Part shown: piece by piece, positions 9,056-17,922 of the stretch
Position numbering within the stretch: position 1 is the first letter of the stretch
Layout: each line of letters starts with the position of its first letter
Assembly (NCBI RefSeq): GCF_008364685.1
Contig: NZ_VTTL01000007.1
Location: 186,001 to 250,000 of the forward strand
Reading direction: 5' to 3'
DNA: 64,000 bases
Source of the DNA: Xanthobacter oligotrophicus
GTDB taxonomy: Bacteria > Pseudomonadota > Alphaproteobacteria > Rhizobiales > Xanthobacteraceae
Position numbers and translations under genes: made by a program
The notes under the pieces: generated by a model
Database searches by the model: none
Seen by the model: only the letters and a program-made list of their open reading frames with translations
What the model was told of the DNA's origin: nothing

Positions 9056-10015
9056 ATGCTGTCTGCTCCCTCCGCCGCCGCCCAGCCGTCCATGCTCGAT
9101 CTCGACAGCCTGCGCACGGGCGGAAAACGCGTGGTGGCGCGCGCCTTGGCCTTGATCGAGACCGCGCGTGGCGCGCCCGACCTCGTCGCCCTGCTCGATC
9201 AGGCGGCGCAGGCCGGCAAGGCCCATGTGCTGGGGCTGACGGGGCCACCCGGCGTGGGCAAATCCACCCTCACCAATGCCCTGGTGCAGCGCGCCCGTGC
9301 CGCCGGCCGCACCGTGGCGGTGCTGGCGGTGGACCCGTCCTCCCGGCGCACCGGCGGCGCCCTGCTGGGCGACCGCGCCCGCATGAAGACCGACCCGGAG
9401 GACCGCGGGGTGTTCGTGCGGTCCATGGCCGCACGTGACCGCCTCGGCGGCCTGTCGGACGATTCGGTGGCGGCAGTGGTCCTGCTGCGCGCCATCTACG
9501 ATCTGGTGATCGTGGAAACCGTGGGCGTCGGCCAGTCCGAGGCGGACATCTCCCTCGTCGCCGACACAGTGGTGCTGTGCATCCAGCCGGCCTCCGGCGA
9601 CAGCCTGCAATTCATGAAGGCGGGCGTCATGGAACTGCCCGACATCATCGTCGTCACCAAGGCCGACATGAAGGAGGTCGCGCGCCGGGCGGCCTCGGAA
9701 GTGGCTGGCGCGCTTTCACTTTCCGGCTCCGGCGCGGCGGGCTGGACGGTCCCGGTCATCCGCCTGTCCGCGGCGACAGGGGAGGGGCTGGAGGCGTTCG
9801 ACGATGCGGTTTCGCGCCATCTCGCCTTCATGGACGAGGACGGGCGGCGCGCCGCGCACCGGGCCGCGCAGGAGGAAAAATGGGTGGAGGAGGCCGTGCG
9901 CGTGCGCTTCGGCACCCATGGCCTTGCCCGCGCCCGTCGCCTAGTGCTCGGTGCCAAAACACCGTTCGCCCGCGAGGCGGAACTCGCGACGCTGTTAACC
10001 TCCGGGCAAGGCTGA
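9056..10015 (+). CDS. meaB: MeaB-type GTPase chaperone of methylmalonyl-CoA mutase (ArgK/MeaB family)
   Basis: A 319-residue G3E GTPase. It has the Walker A motif TGPPGVGKST (about residues 62-71), LAVDPSSRRTGGALLGDRAR, the switch region VETVGVGQSEADI and the base-recognition VVTKADM. The family loads and protects adenosylcobalamin-dependent mutases such as methylmalonyl-CoA mutase. The ATG at 9056 matches the usual N-terminus; a longer frame would reach back into the terminator region. No mutase gene lies in the window, so its client must be encoded elsewhere. Confidence 0.92.
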   Translation: MLSAPSAAAQPSMLDLDSLRTGGKRVVARALALIETARGAPDLVALLDQAAQAGKAHVLGLTGPPGVGKSTLTNALVQRARAAGRTVAVLAVDPSSRRTGGALLGDRARMKTDPEDRGVFVRSMAARDRLGGLSDDSVAAVVLLRAIYDLVIVETVGVGQSEADISLVADTVVLCIQPASGDSLQFMKAGVMELPDIIVVTKADMKEVARRAASEVAGALSLSGSGAAGWTVPVIRLSAATGEGLEAFDDAVSRHLAFMDEDGRRAAHRAAQEEKWVEEAVRVRFGTHGLARARRLVLGAKTPFAREAELATLLTSGQG

Positions 10016-10098
10016 TTGGACAATGCTCTTGCGTGTCACCGCCGGGCAACGCCCCGGCGCCCCATTAGGGACACGATGACACGTCAAGGGCAGGAGCC

Positions 10099-11403
10099 AT
10101 GGAGTTTCGCCGAGATCGAGGGACGAGCATCAGGCGGATCGCGTCGCCTGTCCTGCTTGCCGCCGCTTTCGCCGCCGTGCCGCCCGCAATCGCCGGGGCG
10201 GATGGCGCCGATTCCCGTTCATCTGCCAGCGGGCTCGTCATGCTGGCCGCGCCGGCGCGGGCGCTCAAGGTCAGCACGCTGGACCTGCCCCAGCCCATCG
10301 GCACCGGCCTGCCCGAGCCGCGCGTGGTGTTCAACGACGCGCCGCGGGTGATCCGGCCGGGGGCGGCCATCGTCACCGCCTCGTTCACCGATGTGGCCGT
10401 GCCCCCGGAGGCATTCAGGGCCGCCGCCATCGCCGGTGCGCCGGTGGCGGATGACCCGACCCCGCCGAACCCCGCGGCTGTGGCCTCGGCGTCGGATGAC
10501 GACGCCTTCGCCTATCCCCCGCCGCTGGTTCTCGACGCCGAGGATGTGCCCGTACGCACCGGGCCGAGCCAGCCCCACCTCGAACTCGCCCTCGATTTGC
10601 TGCTGGAATTGCCGCTGATCCAGGACAATTCCGGCCCCATCGCCGAGGATGCCTCCTTCGGCCCTGATTTCGGCGCCGTGCGCGAGAGCGACGGCGCTCC
10701 CGCCGCGGAGGTGCCGCCCGCCGCGCCCATCGAAGAGGCCGACGCGCAGCCGGCGCTCCATCACGATCCGGTGGCGGTGTTCAGCCGCGATCCCGACGTG
10801 TTCCCGGCGCTGGCGTTCGAATATCACGCCCTGGCCGAGCAGGGCTTCGTGCCGCTGCCGGCCCCGCGCCCCACCGGCGCGGTTGAGATCGCCACCAGCG
10901 CCGGCGCCGAGGCGGTGGAAGCGGCCGAGGATGGCGAGCGCGACGGCATCTGGCCCTCGCCCGCCCAGCGCCTCAGCCTTGCCGGCGAACAGCTGGCGCG
11001 GGCGCAGAAGTGCCTGGCGGAAGCCATCTATTTCGAAAGCCGGGGCGAGCCCAAGCGCGGGCAGGTGGCGGTGGCGCAGGTCATCGTCAACCGGGTGTTC
11101 TCGGGTTACTACCCCAACGATGTGTGCGGCACCGTCTACCAGAACGCCCACCGGCACCTGGCCTGCCAGTTCACCTTCGCCTGCGACGACGTGCGCGACG
11201 TGGTGCGCGAGCCGGACATGTGGGTGCAGGCGAAAGACATCGCCGCCGACATGCTGGACGGCAAATTGTGGCTCACCAGCGTGGGCCGTGCCACCCACTA
11301 TCATGCCTATTGGGTGCACCCGAGCTGGGTGAGGGAGATGCGCAAGCTCGACCGCATCGGCGTGCACACCTTCTACCGCCCCCGCCGCTGGGGCGAGGGC
11401 TGA
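10099..11403 (+). CDS. SleB-type cell wall hydrolase with long N-terminal region
   Basis: A 434-residue exported protein. A basic and hydrophobic N-terminus (RRIASPVLLAAAFAAVPPA) looks like a signal peptide. About 250 residues of Pro/Ala/Asp-rich low-complexity sequence follow. The C-terminal 120 residues form a Hydrolase_2/SleB domain (LAEAIYFESRGEPKRGQVAV, QVIVNRVFSGYYP, CQFTFACDD). The catalytic Glu is in AEAIYFES. In bacteria that do not make spores, such domains are lytic transglycosylase-like enzymes acting on peptidoglycan. It stands alone between meaB and a convergent yqgE-type gene. Confidence 0.85.
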   Translation: MEFRRDRGTSIRRIASPVLLAAAFAAVPPAIAGADGADSRSSASGLVMLAAPARALKVSTLDLPQPIGTGLPEPRVVFNDAPRVIRPGAAIVTASFTDVAVPPEAFRAAAIAGAPVADDPTPPNPAAVASASDDDAFAYPPPLVLDAEDVPVRTGPSQPHLELALDLLLELPLIQDNSGPIAEDASFGPDFGAVRESDGAPAAEVPPAAPIEEADAQPALHHDPVAVFSRDPDVFPALAFEYHALAEQGFVPLPAPRPTGAVEIATSAGAEAVEAAEDGERDGIWPSPAQRLSLAGEQLARAQKCLAEAIYFESRGEPKRGQVAVAQVIVNRVFSGYYPNDVCGTVYQNAHRHLACQFTFACDDVRDVVREPDMWVQAKDIAADMLDGKLWLTSVGRATHYHAYWVHPSWVREMRKLDRIGVHTFYRPRRWGEG

Positions 11404-11444
11404 ATACATCTGGCCGGTGAGCTTCACACACCAGCCAATAATCC

Positions 11445-11504
11445 AAGCCCGCGTGGCGGTTGAGCGTCGCCGTCTCGGCGCCGGTCAAGGACCGGTGCCG
11501 TTGG
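11445..11504. repeat. Dispersed hairpin repeat, family A, copy 2
   Basis: This 60-bp block matches 7729-7788 at 52 of 60 bases. The CCGGTC-AAG-GACCGG core is kept, as are the outer CGGC and GCCG arms. The differing positions next to the core change to a G/T pair here, so the fold is retained. It sits between convergent genes. Confidence 0.65.
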
Positions 11505-11527
11505 CATAATTGCCGGCCATGCCGGCG

Positions 11528-12145
11528 TCAGGCGTGGCCGGCCTCGCTGGAAAGCATGCCGGGATCGATTCCCAGCTTCCGCAAGGCGTGGTTGTACTTG
11601 GTGTCCACCACGTCGCCGAAGATGAGATCCGAATCAGCCGGGCAGTTTAGCCAGCCGTTGGCCTGGATCTCGGTCTCCAACTGTCCGGGCGCCCATCCGG
11701 CATAGCCCAGCGCCAGCACGGCACTGCGCGGCCCGCGACCGCCGGCAATGGCCTTCAGGATGTCCAGCGTCGCCGTCAGGCAGATGCCGTCGTCGATGGG
11801 CAGGGTGGAGTTCTCGACGAAATAGTCGGCCGAGTGCAGCACGAAGCCGCGCCCGGTCTCCACCGGCCCGCCGCGCAGGACTTTGACCGCCCCGGCGCTC
11901 TTGGGCAGCAAGATGCGCTCGGAGGAGGGGATCACGTCGAGCTGGACCAGGAGGTCGGTGAAGTCGATGTGGCTCGCCGGCTGGTTCACCACGATGCCCA
12001 TGGCCCCCTCTGCCGAGTGGGCGCACAGATAGACGAGGGTTCGTGCGAACTGCTCGTCGCGCATGGTCGGCATGGCAATGAGCAACTGCCCGTCGAGGAA
12101 GCTCGAACCCCCACTTGGGACGTTGGGTTTCTGGCTCGCAATCAT
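11528..12145 (-). CDS. YqgE/AlgH family protein
   Basis: A 205-residue UPF0301 protein: [57 protein letters not shown] and [14 protein letters not shown] are all family hallmarks. The function is unclear; the Pseudomonas member AlgH affects alginate expression. The start MIASQKPNV was chosen because it gives the usual length; no strong ribosome site is visible there, and an ATG 42 bp further upstream is a less typical alternative. It is divergent from the DsbD-N-like gene. Confidence 0.92.
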   Translation of the reverse strand: MIASQKPNVPSGGSSFLDGQLLIAMPTMRDEQFARTLVYLCAHSAEGAMGIVVNQPASHIDFTDLLVQLDVIPSSERILLPKSAGAVKVLRGGPVETGRGFVLHSADYFVENSTLPIDDGICLTATLDILKAIAGGRGPRSAVLALGYAGWAPGQLETEIQANGWLNCPADSDLIFGDVVDTKYNHALRKLGIDPGMLSSEAGHA

Positions 12146-12304
12146 CTTTGAAGGGTACCGCGCATCCGGGCTTTTGGAAATGCGAATTGAGCGCGTCGTC
12201 ACCGGGCGCGGGTGCAAAATCGGTCTTGTCTGCCCCTCGCGTGTCACACGCTTGTGCTCGCGGGGGGCTTTGCGCGCCGCCGCGGAGAGGCTACCCGCTG
12301 GGGC

Positions 12305-13156
12305 ATGATCTTGCTGCGCACCTTTGCCGAAAGCGGCCGCTTGGGGCTTGCTGTCCTGTCCCTGTCGGGCCTGTTGCTCTCCGCTCCGGCGGCGCGGGCG
12401 GAAGCCCTCGCCAAGGTTTCTGGAGCCGAGGTGGAGCTTCTGGCCGGCGCGGTGTCCGGTGCCCAGGTGGATGCCGGCATCGAGGTGCGCCTCGCGCCCG
12501 GCTGGAAAACCTACTGGCGCTATCCCGGCGACAGCGGGGTGCCCCCGGCTCTGTCCTTCGAAGGCTCGCAGAACGTGGCGGGCGTCACCATCGCGTGGCC
12601 GGCCCCGAAGCGCTTTGCCGATGGCGGCGGCGGCTTCTCCATCGGCTACAAGGGCGCGGTGCTGTTCCCGCTGAAGGTTCAGTTGGCCGATCCCGGCAAG
12701 CCGGCGCGGCTCCAGCTCGCGTTCGATTTCGCCGTGTGCGAGGCCCTGTGCATGCCGGCGAAGGTGGACCTCTCCCTGGTCATCGATGCCGCCGGCGGAG
12801 CGGATGCGGCGCGCATCGCCACCGCCCGCGCCACCCTGCCGACGCCGCAGGCGCTGGGCGCAGGCGATGCGCCCTCGGTGCGGTCCGTCGCGCTCGACAC
12901 CACGACCACGCCGCGCCGTCTCGTCATCGAGGTGAAGACGGCGAACCCCAAGGCCGACCTGTTCGCCGAGGGCCCCGACGCGCACTGGGCCCTGCCGCTG
13001 CCGCAGAAGACCGCGCTGCCCGACGGGGCCGCCCGCTTCGTGGTGCCGCTGGAAGGCGTGCCTTCGGGCGTGGACCCGGCGGGCGCGCTCATCACCTTCA
13101 CGCTGGTGGACGGTCCGAAGGCGGTCACCACCACGGCACCCGTGCCGTCGCCCTGA
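12305..13156 (+). CDS. Periplasmic protein with DsbD N-terminal-like domain
   Basis: A 283-residue exported protein. The signal peptide is [20 protein letters not shown]. The first mature domain resembles the N-terminal, thiol-accepting domain of DsbD ([33 protein letters not shown] with a Cys-x-x-x-Cys pair). The membrane domain and thioredoxin domain of full DsbD are absent, so it cannot move electrons across the membrane alone. It lies between a yqgE-type gene and a peroxiredoxin gene, which suggests a role in envelope redox homeostasis. Confidence 0.8.
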   Translation: MILLRTFAESGRLGLAVLSLSGLLLSAPAARAEALAKVSGAEVELLAGAVSGAQVDAGIEVRLAPGWKTYWRYPGDSGVPPALSFEGSQNVAGVTIAWPAPKRFADGGGGFSIGYKGAVLFPLKVQLADPGKPARLQLAFDFAVCEALCMPAKVDLSLVIDAAGGADAARIATARATLPTPQALGAGDAPSVRSVALDTTTTPRRLVIEVKTANPKADLFAEGPDAHWALPLPQKTALPDGAARFVVPLEGVPSGVDPAGALITFTLVDGPKAVTTTAPVPSP

Positions 13157-13263
13157 GCGGGCTGTCCGGCCTGCCGCTCGGGCCTCCCAGCGCGCTTTTC
13201 TCCTCCGTAAAACCCCGTATTGTCGGCGCGGGCCGGAACGGCCTGTGACTGTCGGAGAAAACG

Positions 13264-13749
13264 ATGCCCATTTCGGTCGGCGATAAACTGCCCAACGCCA
13301 CCTTCCGCGTTCCCACCGAAGACGGCCCCGTGCCGAAGACCACCGACGAGATCTTCAAGGGCAAGAAGGTGGTGCTGTTCGCGGTGCCGGGCGCCTTCAC
13401 GCCCACCTGCCACAAGAACCACCTGCCGGGCTACGTGCACGAGGCCGACGCCATCAAGGCCAAGGGCGTGGATGCCATCGCCGTGGTCTCGGTGAACGAT
13501 CCCTTCGTCATGAGCGCCTGGGAGAAGGCCTCCGGCGCGGACGGCAAGATCGTGTTCCTGTCCGATCCGGACGCGTCCTTCGCCACTGCCCTGGACCTCA
13601 CCTTCGACGGCTCGGCCGCCGGCCTCGGCGTGCGCTCCAAGCGCTATTCCATGGTGGTGGAGGATGGCGTGGTGACGAGCCTCAATGTGGAGGACGTGCC
13701 CTCAAAGGCCGACATTTCTGGCGCGACCGCCCTGCTGGCACAGCTCTGA
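13264..13749 (+). CDS. Peroxiredoxin, Prx5/AhpC-TSA type
   Basis: A 161-residue peroxiredoxin that reduces peroxides using thiol donors such as glutathione/glutaredoxin. The active site [17 protein letters not shown] contains the peroxidatic Cys49, and the protein begins [13 protein letters not shown]. The later [14 protein letters not shown] segment is the family Arg-containing strand. No second conserved cysteine is obvious, so it is probably a 1-Cys-like or atypical enzyme of the Prx5 group. A 107-bp gap follows the DsbD-N-like gene on the same strand. Confidence 0.93.
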   Translation: MPISVGDKLPNATFRVPTEDGPVPKTTDEIFKGKKVVLFAVPGAFTPTCHKNHLPGYVHEADAIKAKGVDAIAVVSVNDPFVMSAWEKASGADGKIVFLSDPDASFATALDLTFDGSAAGLGVRSKRYSMVVEDGVVTSLNVEDVPSKADISGATALLAQL

Positions 13750-13844
13750 GAGCCTCCACGCCGCCTTGACCCTCCGGCCTGGCCGGAGGGGCTCACCAGG
13801 CGATGCCGGCCTCAGTTCGGCGCGGCGCAGGCTTCGCCTCAGGC

Positions 13845-14081
13845 TCAGGCGATGATGTCCGGGAACAGCTGGTCTTCCACCTGGCTGATGCGGTCCTTGA
13901 GCTGCAGCTTGCGCTTCTTCAGCCGCTGGATCTGCAACACGTCCGAGCCGGACACCGCCAAAAGTGCGTCGATGGCGGTGTCGAGGTCGCGATGCTCCTG
14001 CTTCAGCCGCTCCAGATGGATCCTGAGGTCCCGTTCGTCGTCGCTCGTCATTCCCACATCCGTCACCGGCAGGCTCGCCAT
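13845..14081 (-). CDS. DUF465 (YdcH-like) small coiled-coil protein
   Basis: A 78-residue highly charged protein. Its heart (LRIHLERLKQEHRDLDTAID, then IQRLKKRKLQLKDRISQVED) is a predicted helical hairpin typical of DUF465. An internal ATG at 14051 would give 68 residues; both starts are possible. The function is unknown. A second, shorter DUF465 gene is divergent from it 274 bp away, and the two together are a frequent arrangement in Hyphomicrobiales. Confidence 0.85.
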   Translation of the reverse strand: MASLPVTDVGMTSDDERDLRIHLERLKQEHRDLDTAIDALLAVSGSDVLQIQRLKKRKLQLKDRISQVEDQLFPDIIA

Positions 14082-14355
14082 TCACATCCGCGGGAGCATC
14101 GCGCCGAGCGGCGCCGGCAGACCCCCGTGGACACAAATACGCGACCCCGCTGCCGCATCGCCGAGGCCCTGGAAAAACCGTCGCTTCCCAAAGTTGAAAC
14201 AGGGCCGCCGCCCTTCCCCCGAATTTCGTACTGACTATGGCACGCGCTTGCCGCGCTGCAAGATGGGAGCTTGCCGGAAGGGCGAGAAAGGCAATCGACT
14301 CTTCGTCGGCTCCGTGACAGACTGATGTCGTGTTGCAGACAGGGAGTGGCTTAGA

Positions 14356-14535
14356 ATGTCCATCCAGTCGCACCTTCAGGAGTTGAAGCGGCGCCACCAA
14401 GCCATTGAGCAGGAACTCAATCGCGAACTTGCCCATCCGGCTTCCGATCCCGTTCGTATTGCCGAGTTGAAGCGCAAGAAACTGGTCCTTAAGGACCAAA
14501 TGACCAAGATCAACGGATCTTCCACCCTACATTGA
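14356..14535 (+). CDS. DUF465 (YdcH-like) 59-residue protein
   Basis: A very short gene: MSIQSHLQELKRRHQAIEQE starts it and AELKRKKLVLKDQMTKING ends the helical part. It has the same L-x-x-L-K-x-x-H pattern and closing K-x-x-L-x-L-K-D element as the divergent DUF465 gene, so the two are paralogues. The 274-bp gap between them (14082-14355) holds no gene I can support. It lies 133 bp upstream of the ABC-F gene on the same strand. Function unknown. Confidence 0.8.
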   Translation: MSIQSHLQELKRRHQAIEQELNRELAHPASDPVRIAELKRKKLVLKDQMTKINGSSTLH

Positions 14536-14668
14536 TGGTTCGACGGAACGTCACCGGCCGGGCGGTTGTGTCCGGGCGGTGCGTTTCGCGCGTCCCAGGA
14601 ACCGAGCTGAGCGGCGGGCGCCGCAGCAACCCTTTGCGTTCCGGCGCCGGGGGCTTTAATCCGGCGCC

Positions 14669-16495
14669 ATGGCTCCTCCCCTCGTTCTCCTCCAGGACAT
14701 CCATCTGCGCTTCGGCGCGACACCCCTGCTCGACGGGGCGGAACTTTCTGTTTCTGCCTCCGAGCGCGTGTGCCTTGTCGGGCGCAACGGTTCCGGCAAG
14801 TCGACGCTGCTGAAGGTAGCGGCGGGCATGGTGGCGTCGGATTCCGGCTCCCGATTCTTCCAGCCCGGCACCACCGTGCGCTATCTGCCGCAGGAGCCCG
14901 ATTTCTCCGGCTATCCCACCACCTTGGCCTATGTGGAGGCGGGGATGGGACCGGGGGATCAGGAATATCGCGCCCAATACCTGCTCGACGAGCTCGGCCT
15001 GACGGGCCGCGAAGATCCGTCCAACCTCTCCGGCGGCGAGGCGCGGCGGGCCGCGCTCGCCCGCGTCATCGCGCCGGAGCCGGACGTGCTGCTCCTCGAC
15101 GAGCCCACCAACCACCTCGACCTGCCAGCCATCGAATGGCTGGAAAGCGAGCTGAGGGGGCTGCGCTCGGCCATTGTCCTCATCAGCCATGACCGGCGCT
15201 TCCTGGAAACCCTCTCCCGCGCCACGGTCTGGCTGGAAAGGGGCCATACCCGGCGGCTCGAGCAGGGCTTTTCCGCCTTCGAGACCTGGCGCGACGAGGT
15301 GCTGGAGCAGGAAGAGACCGAGCGCCACAAGCTCGATCGCAAGATCGTCGCGGAGCTGGACTGGCTGCGCTACGGCGTCACCGCCCGGCGCAAACGCAAC
15401 GTGCGCCGCCTCGGCCTGCTGCATTCCATGCGCAAGGACCGCCGCGAGGAGCGCCGCGCCGTCGGCAACGTGAAGCTCTCGGTGAGCGAGGCGGAAACGT
15501 CCGGCAAGCTGGTCATCGAGGCCAAGGGTATTTCCAAGTCCTACGGCGACCGGGCGGTGGTGAAGGATTTCTCCACCCGCATCCTGCGCGGCGACCGCAT
15601 CGGCATCATCGGCCCCAATGGCGCGGGCAAGACCACCCTCATCAAGCTCTTGACCGGGGAACTCGCCCCCGACGGCGGCACGGTGAAGCTCGGCACCAAC
15701 CTGGAGATCGCCAGCCTCGACCAGAAGCGCGCCGCGCTCGACCCGACCACCACGCTGAAGGATGCGCTCACCGGCGGCGGTTCGGACCAGGTGATGGTGG
15801 GCGGCCAGCCCAAGCACGTCATCGGCTATCTGAAGGACTTCCTGTTCTCCCCCGACCAGGCCAATGCGCCGCTCTCGGTGCTGTCGGGCGGCGAGCGCGG
15901 CCGGCTGATGCTGGCGCGGTCCCTGGCGCTGCCCTCCAACATGCTGGTGCTGGACGAGCCCACCAACGACCTGGATCTGGAAACCCTCGACCTGCTGCAG
16001 GAGATGGTGGCCGACTATCCCGGCACGGTGATCCTGGTGAGCCACGATCGTGACTTCCTCGACCGCACCGTCTCCAGCGTCATCGTGGCCGAGGGCGACG
16101 GCGTGTTCCGCGAGTATGCCGGCGGCTATTCGGACATGGTGACCCAGCGCGGTCGCGGCGTGGAGGCGCGGGACAAGGGCGCGCCGGTGGCGAAGGCCAA
16201 GGGCGCGGAAAGCAAAGGCACACCGGCGACGGCCGCCACGGCGCCGGGCAAAGACAAGCGCAAGCTGTCCTTCCATGAGCAGCACGCGCTGAAAACCCTG
16301 CCCAAGACCATGGCGACGCTCAAGGCCAAGGTGGAGAAGATCGCGGCTGAACTGGCGGACCCGGCACTCTACGCTCGCGATCCTGCCCGCTTCCAGAAGA
16401 CCTCCGCCGCGCTCACCGAGGCCCAGGGCGCGCTGGATGCGGCGGAAGAAGAGTGGCTGCGGCTCGAAATCCTGAAGGAGGAGCTGGAGGGTTGA
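14669..16495 (+). CDS. ABC-F family ATPase (Uup-like)
   Basis: A 608-residue soluble protein with two ATP-binding cassettes and no membrane segments. Cassette 1 has Walker A GRNGSGKST near residue 40, LSGGEARRAALARV and LLLDEPTNHLDLP. Cassette 2 has GPNGAGKTT near residue 317, LSGGERGRLMLARSLALP and LVLDEPTNDLDLETL. After an Ala/Lys-rich linker there is a C-terminal coiled-coil domain (about residues 530-608), as in Uup. ABC-F proteins act on ribosomes; Uup affects translation and transposon excision. The architecture fits Uup better than EttA. Confidence 0.9.
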   Translation: MAPPLVLLQDIHLRFGATPLLDGAELSVSASERVCLVGRNGSGKSTLLKVAAGMVASDSGSRFFQPGTTVRYLPQEPDFSGYPTTLAYVEAGMGPGDQEYRAQYLLDELGLTGREDPSNLSGGEARRAALARVIAPEPDVLLLDEPTNHLDLPAIEWLESELRGLRSAIVLISHDRRFLETLSRATVWLERGHTRRLEQGFSAFETWRDEVLEQEETERHKLDRKIVAELDWLRYGVTARRKRNVRRLGLLHSMRKDRREERRAVGNVKLSVSEAETSGKLVIEAKGISKSYGDRAVVKDFSTRILRGDRIGIIGPNGAGKTTLIKLLTGELAPDGGTVKLGTNLEIASLDQKRAALDPTTTLKDALTGGGSDQVMVGGQPKHVIGYLKDFLFSPDQANAPLSVLSGGERGRLMLARSLALPSNMLVLDEPTNDLDLETLDLLQEMVADYPGTVILVSHDRDFLDRTVSSVIVAEGDGVFREYAGGYSDMVTQRGRGVEARDKGAPVAKAKGAESKGTPATAATAPGKDKRKLSFHEQHALKTLPKTMATLKAKVEKIAAELADPALYARDPARFQKTSAALTEAQGALDAAEEEWLRLEILKEELEG

Positions 16496-16529
16496 GCCAG
16501 CGTGGCACCGCCGGTGGCAGGGCCTCGGC

Positions 16530-17006
16530 TCAGCCGCTCCGACGTGCCACCAGCACCGCGCTTTCGAAATCGATCACCAGGTCGCCGTGCTGGTTGGTGC
16601 CGGAATTGTACGCCTTCAGCAGGCCCCACTGGGGGCGCCCGCGGGTGGCGATCTTCTCCCGCGCCTCGGTGGCGTAGGTGATGGTGTCGCCGGCATAGAC
16701 CGGCTTCAACCAGCGCAGATTGGTGAAGCCGGGGGAGGGGCCCACCTCAAGCATGCGCCCGCCCTTGGCCTCGAGGGCCCTGGCCGAGCCCACGTTGTAG
16801 GCGATGAAGAACTTCATCCACATGGACGCCGTGTGCCAGCCGGAGGCCACCAGCGCGCCGAAATGGCTGCGCTTGGCCGCCTCGGGATCCACATGGAAGG
16901 GTTGGGGATCATAGAGCCGGGCGAAGGCGATCATCTCGGCTTCGGTGAAGGTGTGGCGGCCCAGCACCTCGCGGTCGCCGATTTCCAGTTCCTCGAAATA
17001 GGTCAT
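16530..17006 (-). CDS. MaoC-like hot-dog dehydratase (copy 1)
   Basis: A 158-residue single hot-dog MaoC domain. The catalytic Asp/His block DPQPFHVDPEAAKRSHFG is followed by ALVASGWHTASMWM and the strand WLKPVYAGDTITYA. MaoC enzymes hydrate enoyl-CoA thioesters; such small forms may pair as heterodimers. Its ATG overlaps the stop of the upstream MaoC gene (ATGA), so both are translated together. The ATG at 17006 gives family length; a much longer upstream frame only overlaps the neighbour. Confidence 0.88.
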   Translation of the reverse strand: MTYFEELEIGDREVLGRHTFTEAEMIAFARLYDPQPFHVDPEAAKRSHFGALVASGWHTASMWMKFFIAYNVGSARALEAKGGRMLEVGPSPGFTNLRWLKPVYAGDTITYATEAREKIATRGRPQWGLLKAYNSGTNQHGDLVIDFESAVLVARRSG

Positions 17007-17467
17007 GCGAGGCGGGCTCCCGGATTGCGGCGGCCGATCATGATGATGCAGACCTGGGACATGGCCACGGTCTTGTCGGCCTTCACCAACTCGAAGCGGA
17101 AGGTGACGAGGCCCATCTCCGGCTTGCTTTTGGAGGTGCGGCTTTCCAGCACCGTACGGCGCAGGGTCAGCATGTCGCCGGGGAACACCGGGGCGAGCCA
17201 TTTGTTCTCGGTGACGCCGGGCGAGCCCATGCTGGCGGTGCGCAGCAGGAAGCCGTCGCAGATGAGCCGCATGAGGACGGCGCAGGTGTGCCAGCCGGAG
17301 GCCGCCATGCCGCCGAGCAGCGACGCCTTGCCCGCCTCCTTGTCCAGATGCATGGGCTGGGGATCGAACTCGCGGGCGAAGGCGACGATCTCTTCCTCGC
17401 CGAACTGGTGCGAGCCGAACGCCTTCACCTCACCGATGATGAAATCTTCGAAGAAGATGTCGGGCAA
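17003..17467 (-). CDS. MaoC-like hot-dog dehydratase (copy 2), TTG start
   Basis: A 154-residue MaoC protein: FDPQPMHLDKEAGKASLLGG, MAASGWHTCAVLM and WLAPVFPGDMLTLRR. I place the start at TTG (17467) because AGGAGG lies six bases before it and translation then begins LPDIFFEDF, as in relatives. An ATG at 17515 would add 16 unrelated residues and lacks such a site. It overlaps copy 1 by four bases; the two are probably subunits of one hydratase. Upstream, 81 bp separate it from the foreign-looking cassette. Confidence 0.87.
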   Translation of the reverse strand: MPDIFFEDFIIGEVKAFGSHQFGEEEIVAFAREFDPQPMHLDKEAGKASLLGGMAASGWHTCAVLMRLICDGFLLRTASMGSPGVTENKWLAPVFPGDMLTLRRTVLESRTSKSKPEMGLVTFRFELVKADKTVAMSQVCIIMIGRRNPGARLA

Positions 17468-17548
17468 GGCGCCCCTCCTGTCGTTGGACTGCGATGGAAG
17501 GCGAGGATGCCGCAAACGTCAAGGTGGGGGGTGGGGATGACCGGAGCG

Positions 17549-17899
17549 TCAGGCCCCGAAGGTGGCCTTGTCGCTCCCCACCAGGACGTCGCGGATGTTC
17601 TGGGCGACCGGGAAACCATAGCCGCCTTCGCGATGGGGCGCGTAAAGCACGCCGTCCTCGTGATAATCGGAAACATAGAGGTGCACGCCCACGTACATCA
17701 TGGAGAGAATGAGCGCCTGCAGCGCATCCACCCCGTGGATAACCATGCTCTTGGTGCGGTCCGGCCAGTCGATCTCGAAGCGGCAGCCCCAGGACTCTCC
17801 GGGATGCTCCACGATGTGCTCGGGCTGGTGCAGGCGGATCTCCACCGGCGTGTCACCGGCCTCGCCTTTGATGAAAAGGGTGTGCGTGAGGATCACCAT
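17549..17899 (-). CDS. Conserved protein of unknown function, paralogue P1 (possible immunity protein)
   Basis: A 116-residue protein I do not recognise by name. Its hallmarks are WGCRFEIDWPD in the middle, LHLYVSDYH-like alternation (VGVHLYVSDYHEDG), and GGYGFPVAQNIRDVLVG at the end. It is clearly paralogous to the next upstream gene: the WGC-x-[FY]-EIDWP and GYGFPV blocks and the whole length align. No membrane segment or signal is seen. It is the last gene of a three-gene cassette; tandem small soluble paralogues after a variable effector-like gene often are immunity proteins, which is inference. Unlike P2, its codons are GC-rich. Confidence 0.7.
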   Translation of the reverse strand: MVILTHTLFIKGEAGDTPVEIRLHQPEHIVEHPGESWGCRFEIDWPDRTKSMVIHGVDALQALILSMMYVGVHLYVSDYHEDGVLYAPHREGGYGFPVAQNIRDVLVGSDKATFGA

Positions 17900-17922
17900 G
17901 GCTGGGCTCCGCGGGGCTGAAA

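Noticed and set aside
13770-13790. Perfect 10-bp inverted repeat CCCTCCGGCC/GGCCGGAGGG after the peroxiredoxin gene
   Set aside because: It could be a hairpin, but it has a one-base centre and no T run, so it is not listed as a terminator.
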